Below are positions 10,633 through 20,952 of a stretch of 23,792 nt of DNA, in pieces. The stretch's first letter is position 1; each line of letters opens with the position of its first letter. Source of the DNA: Rhizophagus sp. LPA8_4_AMF (taxonomy: Eukaryota; Glomeromycota; Glomeromycetes; Glomerales; Glomeraceae); contig JADRCO010000990.1 of NCBI GenBank assembly GCA_021464525.1, forward strand, positions 1-23,792, given 5' to 3'. Made by a program: the position numbers and the translations under genes. The notes below the pieces were generated by a model, which ran no database searches, had not been told where the DNA came from, and saw nothing but the letters and a program-made list of their open reading frames with translations.

Positions 10633-11948
10633 AGTTTAATGATTAAGAAAATGATATGTCTTTGAATGCTCTATGTGAAAATTACAATTAAATTTCAATA
10701 TTGAGGACGTTAAGATATTCTAATAATAAAATTTAAAAAAAAGAAAAGAAAAAGAAATTAGAGCATTATTTATAACGCGAGTTTATTAATTAAAAGTTTA
10801 AGATCAGTCAAATATACTGTAGTAGTTGTCGATCGGATAAATCAAATAAGAATATTTTACTGAAATTTTTTTTACAATTTTTTATTTTTGACATTTTTAT
10901 AAGAACTTGGTAAATTGATCAACAAGTAAAGTTTCCTTTTGTTATACAGTAGTCGGTTGGGTTGCATAGTTCTTTAAGGATTTCCGTAACATGGTACAAA
11001 ATAAACTTTGGATCATGGGCCCAGTTCTGACTCAGGTTCAAAGACCAAATTCACATAAATATTTAGTGAACATAAAAAAAAAATTGATTTCTGACTTTAT
11101 TTTAGGGTCTTACATTTTTATGAAACATCGGAATAAATACCCGACTTATCCCGTAAAACCAAATTTGGAATTTTAAACAATAATAATTTGATAAACTTGT
11201 AAACAAATAAATCTATTAATGACGGAATGAATTCTTTTTATCTTAGGTTTTATTCACAATTTTAGCCAAAAAAAAATTTCATATTATTAATATTATATAA
11301 TGCAATAAAATGTTCACTTTAGTATTTTTAAGGATTTATTCGCATTTTTTTCGTGTGAATAATTTGAATCATAATAAAATAAATAATATAATATACTTAC
11401 ATTTTCTGGTATATTCTTATCATAAATTATTATAATAATTTATAATTTATATATTATCGTAGATATATTATAAATTAACCCACATATTAAAAACATATAC
11501 TATAGATATTATTATAAAATCTAAAGAATTTTATATTATATATGCATAACCTATTTTCTTGCCTAGAACATTAAACATTTTATATTAAATTTCAATAGTG
11601 ACGAAAAATAGTCCGAATTCCAGATAACGAACCGTTCACAATAAAGACATATAAAATATATTTATAAGTTATTATTAACTATTTTAAAGTGTAAAGGTGA
11701 TTGACATTTGAGAAAACTCAATGAAAATAAATGAAGAGAAGTAGAAAAAAAAAGTTCGTAGGGTTTTAAAGTGTAATCGAGCTCTCCAATTCCCCATTTC
11801 CTCCATTCTTTTTATATAAATTTTTTAGATTATCAAAAATCAAATATAATGCCCAGTGCTCCGTTATAAAAAATAATTTTTCTCGCAAAAATAATGAAAT
11901 TGTTCATTTCTTGTGAAATTTTACAAATTTAGTTAATTTATTTATGGT
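10633..11948. other. Intergenic stretch upstream of the Q/N-rich gene
   Basis: This should contain the promoter of the minus-strand gene starting at 10632, but I see no distinctive TATA box or motif. A 61-residue plus-strand frame at 10991-11176 has no motif and is interrupted by an A run, and I do not call it. Positions 11380-11560 are nearly pure A/T with short palindromes. Confidence 0.5.
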
Positions 11949-12095
11949 ATTGCTAAATATCACAAGCGGTGACGGTCACCAGTAGGTGAATTTATGATGT
12001 AATTCCGGCCAGTGTTTTATTAGATTTTTAATTCTGGCCAAAAATACTTCATAATGCTTGTATGGTGACAATCACCACCGGTGAGCTTTAGCAAT
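11949..12095. mobile_element. Short inverted-repeat element (MITE-like), about 147 bp
   Basis: The ends match in inverted orientation over roughly 30 bases: ATTGCTAAA, TCAC, GCGGTGA and GTCACC on the left, against ATTGCTAAA, TCAC, GTGGTGA and GTCACC read from the right end. Each terminal repeat carries its own smaller palindrome: GGTGACGGTCACC on the left, and on the right GGTGACAATCACC, which fits less exactly. Inner halves also share a TTCCGGCCA/TTCTGGCCA motif (about 12003 and 12033) in the same orientation. I could not settle a target-site duplication, so the exact borders may be off by several bases. There is no coding capacity. Confidence 0.6.
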
Positions 12096-12879
12096 TTATC
12101 TTTTTTCATAACCAACGAAGAATTTCTCGAAATTTTTAATTTTTAAATTTGAACGTAAGTTTAATATAATAAAGACTTTAATTGTTTTCAAAGTTAATTT
12201 CATGTAAAAAATCACCTAGTATTTTCAGCTTTTTTGTAAAATTTAAAAATTTTACGTGTTATCGTTCGTTTTTTTACAAATCACAATATTAATCACTTTA
12301 TTAATAAAATTTTATTCGATAACCCAATGAATACATCATAATACGATTAATTGTTCAATCAAGATCTTTATCGATTTAACCCTGATTATCAGTTGTAATA
12401 ATTTTAAAATTTTCATTATTCAAATAAGTCGTTGCTCTTGGTAATATTAAAACTAATTTTATAACTTGAATTCCTCTTATCTTCTTCAAATTCATCTATT
12501 CTACATCCATACTAATAATATTAAAAAAAAATAAAATGATAATTTTGTTTAAAACTTACTATTTGTTCAGTTAATTAAACATTAAATCCCCACAAACATA
12601 TCTTTGTTGATTTAATTGATTTTCCGCTGAGGTTGATGATGTTTTTGTATTATGAATATTAAGTGTTCAAAAGATGCTGTTAGTGTCTTTTCTAATATTA
12701 ACCAATTCAATATTTAAGGTAAGCTTAAATAATAATAAAATATTTTTATTAGAGAATTCAAACAAAACATGCAAATAATTATTAAATATCGAACTTGCGT
12801 TTTCTGTCATAACAGTCCTAACAGTCCTAACAAATTGTGAATTAATAGAAATATTAACAATATCTAAACACTCATATAA
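12096..12879. other. Intergenic stretch beyond the 3' end of the INTS9 copy
   Basis: No gene seen. The minus strand remains open from 12879 down to about 12670, continuing the last readable frame of the decayed INTS9 copy, but the wording no longer resembles INTS9. A short tandem, CAGTCCTAA twice at about 12815-12833, is present. Confidence 0.45.
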
Positions 12880-14842
12880 AGTGATTAATGAGTTCGGTAA
12901 ATTCGGCTTTACATTCTCTAATAATCTTTTGAGGAAACAAAATATGGTGATGTTTCTTTTCTCTCAACATTTTGTTACTTCATTGACTGTTAATCGAATG
13001 TCAATTGAAAGATATATAGGTTTTATCGTAAACCTTCAAACGCTGATCGCCTCCTCACAATCATACTCGGATTCTTTGAATTGTTTGAATTATTTTCCCA
13101 CTTCCTATGAAATTGATGGCCGCATCACTACATAATGATGGACGACCAGCAAAGACAACGCATGGTTCTTGATATTTTTCCTGTAATGAACTATCAGCCC
13201 TAGATGCATAATATAATAACGATTGATCAATCATGTCTTGATGAGGTATCGGATTATCTGGCAAGCACATTTTTTTCTGTCTCCCTAATGACATAAAAAT
13301 AGTATTTAACAAATATGCGGTTCTTATATTATTGTTAATAACAAGTAATTAACATACCACTTCCCACATATATTAGAATATTTGAGAGATTCCTCAGCTA
13401 TAGGAGATACTGCATAGAAGGGAATACCACGAAATACTACGGCCCTTCCACGACTTTGGCTTCCTGAACCTAAAAAAAAGAAAATTGAAACGTTAGTAAT
13501 GTTTTGCTAAAATAAAACAAATATAATAAAATAAAAATTCGAAGCTTACCTTGGAAATGAAAGATATTGACATTTCAGGTAAGTTTCGAGAGAGTTTCGA
13601 AACTTTCTTAAAAAACGTTTTTTAACGTTAAAACCACGTTTTTTTTATATTTTTGTGTAGGAAATCGGTTCACATTTCCTTTATTTAAAATAAAATGTTG
13701 GCTAATAGATATAATTAATTAGTTAGTTATAGTATTTAAAGAATATTATTAACTCATCCCAAGCTTAAATTACCGTACCAACAATTTCCAATTTCCATAA
13801 CTCACGCAAGTCGTTAAGAATGATAACATCAGCATTATTGAATACCGACTCACCAAAAGGTAAAGGATGTATATTTGATACGTGGATGATGATGACATTA
13901 AAGATAACCTGCGAAAAAGAATTTATTTTTAAAATAAATAAATAATTAAATAATTAAAATATTCTTAATGGTAATTCACCTCCACAATCAATCATCCAAT
14001 TAGCACTACCAAGACAATAACCTAAAGCTCACCGGATGTTCTCCAAATCTTACAGGTCTCACTTTACAAATACAAGATTGAATGACTACTATTAAATATA
14101 AAGGTCGCGCACATTCCAATCTGCAGCGACACCGGTAAAAATATTAGTAGATCCAGGTTGTGAATGAGTTCGACTTTGAAGTACACTATCACCAAAGAAA
14201 TGCACCAATTCCTTCATCATCTGCCTATAAAAGAAAAAAATACGATTAATAAATATAAATAGATTCAATTATTTAATATTTTAAAAATTACCTTACCGTC
14301 CAAATAAAACCGTAGGCTCTGTAGCGTAAATCTTTCCTTTGAAATTAGTATATTCAGTAATATAAGGTAAAGCCAACATATGATTATAATTGGTAATAAA
14401 TATGAAATCAACACTATTCCAATCGATGCTATTAAATTCAGACGTTTCCACTAAAAATTGACCACGTCGACGGACTCTACCACCTGCAACTCCACTACCA
14501 TCACCAGCCGAATCAATTAAATGATCCAATTTACTACATTTCCTGTCATGTTCTTTATTTTCTGATATAGCATAATTAAAAGATGATGTATGATCTGAAT
14601 GATCTGATACATTGGAAGAAACCTCAACAGAAACTGATGCATGTTGTTGTGCTTTTGATCCGATAATATCACAAGGTGGAAATTCTCAAAAGTAAGAAGT
14701 ATCTAATCCACAATCTATTAAGAAATTCATCTGCATTAATTGATACGACTTTAAAGGATGCTATTTTTAAAAATGGTAATAATAATTAGTTTATTTAATT
14801 TAATTCACCGATATAAAAATAAGGAGTAATTACCAATTTCAT
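12880..14842 (-). pseudogene. INTS9: Decayed copy of Integrator complex subunit 9 gene
   Basis: INTS9 is the catalytically inactive metallo-beta-lactamase/beta-CASP partner of INTS11 in the nuclear Integrator RNA-cleaving complex. Recognisable exons are 14842-14834 (MKL), 14760-14297, 14224-13980, 13908-13774, 13469-13358 and 13284 onward. Telltale segments include FLIDCGLD, FIFITNYNHMLALPYITEY, YATEPTVLFGR, GYCLGSANWMID, NADVIILND, FYAVSPIAEESLKYS, CLPDNPIPH, EPCVVFAGRPSL and KPIYLSIDIRLTVNEV, in the order of the animal protein. Four introns are 71-73 bp with GT-AG ends and compatible phases (exon 2 to 3 rebuilds an Arg codon, exon 5 to 6 a Trp codon). The copy is broken: an in-frame TGA at 14688-14686, and coding sense that changes frame within exons 3, 4 and 6. 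The segment expected between exons 4 and 5 (the conserved central region around a CYPSG-like motif) is missing, and nothing recognisable of the C-terminal part follows 12880. Retained introns mean DNA-level duplication. An error-rich assembly of a real gene is the alternative. Confidence 0.85.
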
Positions 14843-15035
14843 TTTGGTACAATTTATGATAGATAAAATAATTTTTTTTTTTTTTGATACATTCTGTAAT
14901 AAAACACAAGAATTTTTTAGGGCAAACGTGAAATTAAAGAAAAGATCTGATTTTATATTAATTTTAACGTATGACAAGCAAGTGTAACGGCACACCACAA
15001 AAAGCCCTGACACGTGATTATAGTAAAATATTGAA
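14843..15035 (-). promoter_or_regulatory. Former 5' flank of the INTS9 copy
   Basis: This lies directly upstream of the ATG at 14842. A 10+ base T/A run (about 14870-14885) precedes the start, and CACGTG boxes occur at about 15011 and 15043. I cannot show that any of these act. A 98-residue minus-strand frame across this stretch (14795-15091) merely reads through the first exon and is not a separate gene. Confidence 0.25.
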
Positions 15036-15089
15036 TGTACGTCACGTGCACGAGCGGTTATTGAATTTGCGCAGTATTTAACCCATTGC
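15036..15089 (+). repeat. Dispersed repeat, copy 1 (GTCACGT...GCAGTA...CATTG)
   Basis: TGTACGTCACGT, then GAGCGG, a TTGAATTTGCGCAGTA segment and a terminal CCATTG align in the same order and orientation with 23139-23200. The other copy carries about 6-8 extra bases in the middle. Both copies sit near a GGCACAC string, which suggests that more of the family surrounds them. Element class unknown. Confidence 0.5.
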
Positions 15090-17263
15090 AAATTTCCTGA
15101 TTATAAACATATTTAGGATTCAAAATATTATTTACTTAGATCTATTAGAAATGTATGTAATTATTCTTACTGTAGCATTAACGTTAATGAAGAATTTGTT
15201 GATTTGTTTAAAGATGCTTAGAAGATTGAAAAAATTTAGTAGTAATAAGCGGTGAAGTAATAAGAAACAATTATGGTTTATACAGTTAAAGTATACTAGA
15301 AGAACTATTCGGTGTTTTACAAGTTCAATGTGTTATAATGTAAAAAAGCTGCGGTCTATCAATAATACTTGGATGTTGTAATACATTAATTTTATTAATT
15401 CTTTTTTATTGTGCAAGATACATTATGTTTAATTTTTCTTTCAAAATTTACTGTGTATGGTTAAACAATTTTAAACAATGATTTTACAATTTAAAACGTT
15501 CAAAAAGTAAAATAAGGTAAAATAAGGAAAATAAGGAGAAATTTTGTAAGTATGTAACAAATTTCGGGGATAAGAAACCGCGAAATAAAAAAAATCAAGT
15601 TATTTTAAGAAAAAAGAAATAAAAATTTTTTTTCTTTTTGCCAACTCCGGTTTCGTCAGCTAAACAATCAATTGAAAGAAAAAAGGAAATCAATTACATA
15701 CGTTTTTGATACAGTATAAAAAAATAAAAAAAAATAGCATACTTATTTTGTGCTAAATATAGTAATTTATAATGAAAATATATTATAAGGTAGATTACTG
15801 CCTTTTTTGTCCCTTTTAAATAATGTTTATTCTCACGAAAAAGCCACTTTTCATTTCGAATGTTATTACTAAATAAAGTTAAATGACTCATTTTGCATAC
15901 ATAGTAATAGAGAATCAAACACTATTAAATTATCACATGCAAACAATCATACAATAAAAATACTTGATCTTAAGTAAGCTAACTTTCTAATTTTAAAAAG
16001 ATTCTTTATTACGATCGTGATAAGATTAGTCCATAATAATATTTGTTACTTTTTTCGTTAATTCTTCTACATTTGTACATGACGGACAGCCTTATCAGCC
16101 AATTTTATGACTTAATTTGATGAAAATGTTTATTAATTCCGTGTTATATACCAACGTAGATAGAATTACATATCGAGCTCTACAAATAAAAAAATCCGCT
16201 TAGACTTTTGTACTTGTAACAATTTTTTTCGTAATAGAGTATAATGGAACATCAAAACTTTGTATGTAATTAACGAATTGAAAATTTTTAGTGTTACATC
16301 ATATCTACACGTGACTGAAATATTACACATTATCCTTCTCCTGATTTATATTCCCACGTACAAAAAACTGTAAGAATTTAAAATTAAACTTGTTAGGTAA
16401 TTTTTACAGTTTTCTTCCTCCGAGGCTCCGACTTGAAAAAATAAAAACCTTTTTTTTTTTTATTTGTATTATTGTATTATTTTAAATTTTAATCAATCAT
16501 TTGATCTGCGGATCAGACCATTCATGCCGAACGGTTAGTACGACAGACTTCACTTCCCATTGTTTTATAGCGGATAAACTAAAGAACTTATATAATCATT
16601 GTGCCACAATAATAACAATAATGACAATAATTATTAAAATAGTAGTTATAAAATCATTTCGCGCATTTATAATTAGCTTTTAGAAATTGTGTTTCAAACA
16701 ATGTTTCACAAGATCGCAAAATTGGGCTAATACAAGAGGGAGTATTATAAAAAATTTTTAAATACGTAGTTTTCGACCCACTAAACATAATTATTTAAAA
16801 AAAGTTTTTTCTCTGCTGATCATTGTGTCACTGATAAATATTATTGCGCCAAAAGCTACTTTTTTGATTGTTTAATATTTGCTATCGTTATTCTAACTAT
16901 AAATAGGTCTTTGTATAGTTCAATTAAAATTTCAAAGGAAATATTAATTTCTATTCCGTTTAACATTTGAAACTTGAATGATACGAATCATTAAACCTTA
17001 ATTATGTGAATAATTTGAATTTTAATCCAGCAATTAAATTTATGTTTATAAATAAAGTTTTAAGAAACATATATTTTAACGTAATTTGATTTAATAAGGT
17101 TCGTTGTATATCTAGTTTAGGATTAAGTGCATGTAAGGATGTAAGGTCTCGGATCAAAGTTTCAAATTTGTATATGTTATTGCTTTCGGTTCATTTCGCA
17201 AAATCGGAGGAACAATTCCTTTATTTATTATTTTTTAGAGTTAGATTCTTTTATTTATTTCTC
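15090..17263. other. Long intergenic stretch, no gene seen
   Basis: Frames at 15694-15918 (minus) and 16501-16683 (plus) have no motif and are ordinary for the composition. A purine-rich run with AAATAAGG repeated four times lies at about 15510-15540. Around 16520-16560, GCCGAACGGTTAGTACGACA resembles a tRNA D-arm, but no anticodon or T-arm follows. A pyrimidine-rich patch with CCTCCGAGGCTCCG lies at about 16418-16431. Confidence 0.5.
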
Positions 17264-17269
17264 TATAAA
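17264..17269 (+). promoter_or_regulatory. TATA box of the small arginine-rich gene
   Basis: TATAAA is followed after about 10 bases by a pyrimidine-rich tract with TTTTCCTTCCCACCTCC, which fits a fungal core promoter and start region. It lies about 110 bases upstream of the ATG at 17380. The pyrimidine tract stands out from the surrounding AT-rich DNA. Confidence 0.5.
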
Positions 17270-17379
17270 AACCATCTCAATTTTCCTTCCCACCTCCAAC
17301 CTCATTTTTTACAATATCATTAAATAATTTACTCGATCCTTCTATTAATTTTAATCGAGATATTATACATCATCAAAAA

Positions 17380-17559
17380 ATGATTAATAGGAGAATTCAA
17401 CTAATTCAACGTCAAAGACGTAGAACTATTAGAAGAATATATAGAAGATATGCACCTTTTAACATAGCTTTAAATCAAGTTGTGCCTGTGCAACTACCAT
17501 TACAAATCACAACCGATCCATTTGCGGTTCAACTATTTAATGGATCTTCCTTCCATTAA
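17380..17559 (+). CDS. Small arginine-rich protein, 59 residues
   Basis: ATG at 17380 to TAA at 17559. Residues 3-24 are strongly basic: eleven arginines in the run starting NRRIQLIQRQRRRTI and continuing RRIYRRY. Residues 25-59 are neutral and proline/glutamine-containing (VVPVQLPLQITTDPF). A basic helix followed by a hydrophobic tail could bind nucleic acid or enter an assembly, but no family was recognised and no role is claimed. Support for a real gene: a TATA box at 17264, a pyrimidine-rich leader, non-repetitive codons, and a donor/acceptor pair just after the stop. There is no signal peptide. A longer spliced product using exons outside this frame cannot be excluded. Confidence 0.55.
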   Translation: MINRRIQLIQRQRRRTIRRIYRRYAPFNIALNQVVPVQLPLQITTDPFAVQLFNGSSFH

Positions 17560-17567
17560 TAAATTTA

Positions 17568-17676
17568 GTAAGTGTGATTCTATCTTTTACGTAATATATT
17601 AATATATTGTAACTGTAATTATTCTTAATTTTAACTAATTTTTATTTTGATGAACGTATTTAAATTTTTAATTTAG
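17568..17676 (+). other. Possible intron in the 3' untranslated region
   Basis: A strong donor GTAAGT begins nine bases after the stop codon of the small arginine-rich gene, and TTTAATTTAG at 17667-17676 makes an acceptor with a T-rich lead-in, giving a 109-bp GT-AG intron. Both sites are consensus-like, but expression is not shown. Confidence 0.4.
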
Positions 17677-17714
17677 TATTGGTCTAATATCAGTGCTAAG
17701 TAATAAATTAAATA

Positions 17715-17798
17715 TTATGATTTCTTTTACGATTTTGTTATGTCTAACTTCAAATATGGGCAATAAATCTTATATAAGGCTTAAGACTAAATTTATGG
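17715..17798 (+). repeat. Dispersed repeat, copy 1 (pairs with 22580-22660)
   Basis: A 33-base core, starting TTATGATTTCTTTTACG and ending GTCTAA, matches 22580-22612 with one difference. Weaker similarity continues for about 45 bases (AATCTTATATAA, then ACTAAA and TTT against the corresponding positions). It lies just past the possible 3' exon of the small arginine-rich gene, so it may be a duplicated gene flank and not a mobile element. Confidence 0.5.
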
Positions 17799-19129
17799 AA
17801 CAAATATCAGGTCTAAATATGAAATTATTAGTCGGTACCTTTTTTTTAAAAAAAATTCATATTTTCACATTTATATGTATTGTACAATATGTAGCTAAGA
17901 AAATAATTTAATTATAGATTTATAGTATATGCAATTACTTAAGAAACATTACTTTTATAGTCAAGTATTATGTAACTTTATGCAAATAATTTGCATAACT
18001 GTTAATTAAGATTTTTAAGTAATAAACGTTATAATTCGAGAAATTTGAAATTTTTTTTTATGTAAATATTTATTAACAGACAACAGATGTTGCTTTAAAC
18101 AAATTGAACTCAATTAATAATTCTCGACCCCTGAGAATTTTATAAAGTCTAAAAATAAGAGTGTACCATTCTAGGTTTTCACATTAAATTTGTGTTTATT
18201 TTTAAAGCTTAATATTTTCTATATACAGTTCACCTAGTATTATTTATTTGATGGTGAATAGAGATTTCGGTCGAAGACCGTCTAGCGTTAGGAATACTGT
18301 TGTGATAAATAGGAATTAACGCTACTAATACTAATTTCAAGATGGATGTCTCATAAAAATATTGGTTATATTATCGTAAAATCCCGTATATTCCTAATCG
18401 ACTAACAGTAAATACATTTATTTGGTAATTAAAAAACATAAATCATTATTTATTTAAGTAATTAATATTTGTGTGGGTTAATTTATAATATAGATCGTGT
18501 GGAGAATTACACAAAATAACAATACCTATGGTCGATTGACTTGTTGTATCCCAGGTAAAGTTAATATATTATCTTATTTTATTTTATTAGAAATCACACG
18601 GAAAAAATATAAAGAGGTTAGGACAAAACACATCATGTTAAATCTTTAATTTTGATTGGAGGACTTTAAATTTCTCTAAAAGATTATTAATATAAATAAA
18701 AAATTTTTTCTTGATGGAATAAAATATATGAAAAGATATAGTGTGTGTTGTGTTCACTTTATGGATTAACATAATTTTTATTTTATTTACTTTGGTTGAC
18801 TTTGTTATCATGCATTACTTCCAATTCAAAAAATTGCGGGTGTATTTTCTGCGGTTTTTTAAAATAAAAAAATTGAAGTGTGATGGTACTCGGTAATCGA
18901 AAGGGTTCATTTTTGAAAATGAATTTAATGAATTTAAATATTTATATTTTACATATTTCTCCGTTCTATAAATTAATTTATTATATAATAAACATTTTCG
19001 ACTTGAGAGATAAAATAATTTTCTTTGATAAGATAATGACTTCATAAAATTATTATATTAAGGTATTTTTAGCATTATTACTATTTTATACAATTTTATT
19101 CTCAGAAATTTGCTTCATTCATAGGTGAG
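17799..19129. other. Intergenic stretch, nothing recognised
   Basis: No gene is supported. A loose inverted pair, GTTAGGAATA near 18288 and TATTCCTAAT near 18391, encloses about 95 bases. A short hairpin CGGTCGAAGACCG lies near 18268. Frames at 17693-17911 (plus) and 18815-19045 (minus) lack motifs. Confidence 0.45.
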
Positions 19130-19184
19130 TCGGAATTTATTCCGAGGGTTTAAAAATTACTAGGGCGATAAAATATTTAAACCC
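19130..19184. repeat. Two adjacent perfect palindromes
   Basis: TCGGAATTTATTCCGA (19130-19145) is a 7-bp stem with a two-base loop. Directly next to it, GGGTTTAAA (19146-19154) pairs with TTTAAACCC (19176-19184) around a 21-base loop. Both are more G+C-rich than the surroundings. They may be one end of a decayed inverted-repeat element or a transcribed structure. I found no matching partner end. Confidence 0.45.
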
Positions 19185-20365
19185 AAATAAAGTCTTAAAT
19201 TTAGTTTAAAAATTTGTTTGTATTATACAAAGCATTACTATAAATAACTTTTTTTAAAAAGCGCTCATAACGTTTAATTCCCTCAACTAAGCAGTTTATC
19301 AAAGAAAATTAGAGTTACATATATTTTTTAATACAAAAATATCAGCCAATTGTTTTTTACCGCTTGTTCAAACTTCAAAGTTTTCAAAGTTAAAAAACCC
19401 ATGTTTGTTAAAGGAAATTCTATACTTCGTGCGACAAAGGCACAAACCATATAATAAGTGTTATAAATCCATTTTTATATTTATTTAATTTCCAAAATTA
19501 ATTTCCATTTATTTTATTTTATTTTCGTACTTTTCATTCGTTAAGTAAATTTTTTTTTTCGGATTATTTTCTTTATATTACAACCGTAAATATTTTGTGT
19601 AAATTTAATTTTTATTCACTAATATACTTTTTGTATCCCGAATATTTAAAATAAAATAACTATATTTATATATCTTCTTTCATTTCCTTCCTTTTCAGAA
19701 ACGAGAATACTGGTTATTTATGTATATACTACATTGACTCTGAGAAAATATGATCTTCAATTGAGAATTTCCTTTTTCATAGTGTCTTTGATAGAGTTCT
19801 AAAATAGGCTAGATAAAGTTTTATCCTGACAATCCTGAGTTATCCCTGAGTCAAGACCGAGTCGCTCGGATTTTTTTTATAAAAAGAGGTAGTTCTCGAA
19901 CATTGAACTTATCTTAAAATTTTGAAAAAACAACATTTTTTACGTATTTATGTTTTATCGGTTTTATTAATTTATTGGTTTTATTAACTAAAAATTAAGA
20001 TTCGCAATTTTTGTGCTACAACCATTAGTAATTACCTAATTCATTAAAATGTAAAAATATTTCCAAAATTTTTAATATGAAATATTTGTAAATAAGTTGA
20101 TTCCCCACTTAATTTGGCGTTGAAATGTCGAAACTGGTCTGTCAATTTCAAAAGGTGCTTTACGTAAAAACTGAATAGTTATTAGTACGTTATGGAAAAT
20201 CTCATGCATTATTCCACACTGCGTGATTAGGCTGACTTTTAGATATTCCAGTATGTAAAACATTAATCGAGAGAAAAGTTCCAATATCAAGATATTTTAT
20301 TCAAGGTTTCTTATGCATTTTGGGAAATATAATCAAAAATTGTTAGAGCTCAAAAATAAAGCATA
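19185..20365. other. Intergenic stretch containing a hairpin plus T-run
   Basis: At 19857-19869 CCGAG, loop TCG, CTCGG forms a perfect hairpin, followed one base later by a run of eight or more T. Just upstream, CCTGAGT occurs twice (19834 and 19845). The layout looks like the end of a Pol III-type transcript or the tip of an element, but no A/B boxes were found upstream. No protein gene is supported in the stretch. Confidence 0.4.
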
Positions 20366-20865
20366 ATGGTGGTTAGCTTGATGCGGATAGAATTCACGCT
20401 TTCCAACAAAAGATTAAATCACTTACTCATATTTATGTTCACTTATTTATTAGATGATGAAGGGTACAAACAGTTAGCTAATTTGAATGAAACCCTACCT
20501 TCTTTAAAGGGTAACGATATGGAGTTATTTCACTTTCGCTCCGCAGGCTCTCAAGTGATAAATTACGCTTCTGACATGTTGAGAAAGAATTTAAAGATAT
20601 AGAAGATTTGATTTTAAATAAACGGCTCGTTTCTTTTCCTCCTAGACCAAAAGCGTATCAATTAGATTTAAATAGCGATCCACATATTCAATTCCTGAAG
20701 AATATCCTTTCAAAGAATAGACAATTCAACGTAATAACCAGAGGAACTTTTATTAATTCGGACCTAGTTAACTTATGGACTATTACGAGATTTGTAATGA
20801 CATTAATTGTTTTCTTCTCATTCTATTCTCATCAACTTCCGCGAGTTCACATTTATGTGCTTTGA
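20366..20865 (+). pseudogene. Unknown coding region in two frames (broken or spliced)
   Basis: Two adjoining plus-strand frames look protein-like. The first (20366-20602) contains DDEGYKQLANLNETLPSLKG and ELFHFRSAGSQVINYA. The part before DDEG ends in TTTATTAG, an intron-acceptor-like string at 20446-20453, so the real exon may begin at 20454. The second (from about 20590 to 20865) contains EDLILNKRLVSFPPRPKAYQ, PHIQFLKNILSKNRQFNVIT and RGTFINSDLVNLWT, and ends in a hydrophobic segment that may be intron read-through. The sense passes from one frame to the next around 20590-20605 with no room for an ordinary intron, so a break is more likely than splicing. The G+C is above that of the flanks. 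No family was recognised; a fragment of an AM-fungal lineage-specific gene is the simplest reading. Confidence 0.45.
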
Positions 20866-20910
20866 AGATATCCTTTAATAATTTATATTGATAACCCACG
20901 AAATTTGAAT

Positions 20911-20952
20911 GAAATTTCGAACTACCGACCCAAAAATTTTCGGTAACGTGAC
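20911..20952 (-). repeat. Inverted repeat, left member (pairs with 21580-21621)
   Basis: Read on the minus strand, it matches 21580-21621 over about 42 bases with about five differences. Shared parts are CACGTTACCGAAA, a T run, GGTAGTT and GAAATTTC. The two members face each other across about 630 bases, which could mark a non-autonomous element of about 710 bp or be two independent insertions of one short repeat. Confidence 0.6.

Noticed and set aside
10991-11176. 61-residue frame, and a B-box-like GGTTCAAAGACC at about 11035
   Set aside because: The frame has no motif. The B-box-like string has one base too many, no paired T-stem and no A-box upstream, so it is not a tRNA or SINE promoter.
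12881-13135. 84-residue plus-strand frame
   Set aside because: It lies antisense to the decayed INTS9 copy, whose minus-strand sense is clear.
14795-15091. 98-residue minus-strand frame
   Set aside because: It only reads through the former promoter, the MKL exon and intron 1 of the INTS9 copy.
15694-15918. 74-residue minus-strand frame
   Set aside because: Y, F and K-rich wording with no motif, in a gene-free stretch.
16501-16683. Possible tRNA (D-arm-like GCCGAACGGTTAGTACGACA) and a 60-residue frame
   Set aside because: No anticodon stem, T-arm or acceptor pairing could be made, and the frame ends in I/V-rich low complexity. A decayed tRNA-derived scrap is possible but unsupported.
18815-19045. 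76-residue minus-strand frame
   Set aside because: No motif; K, Y, L and N-rich as expected of chance frames here.
20072-20290. 72-residue minus-strand frame
   Set aside because: No motif and no supporting context.
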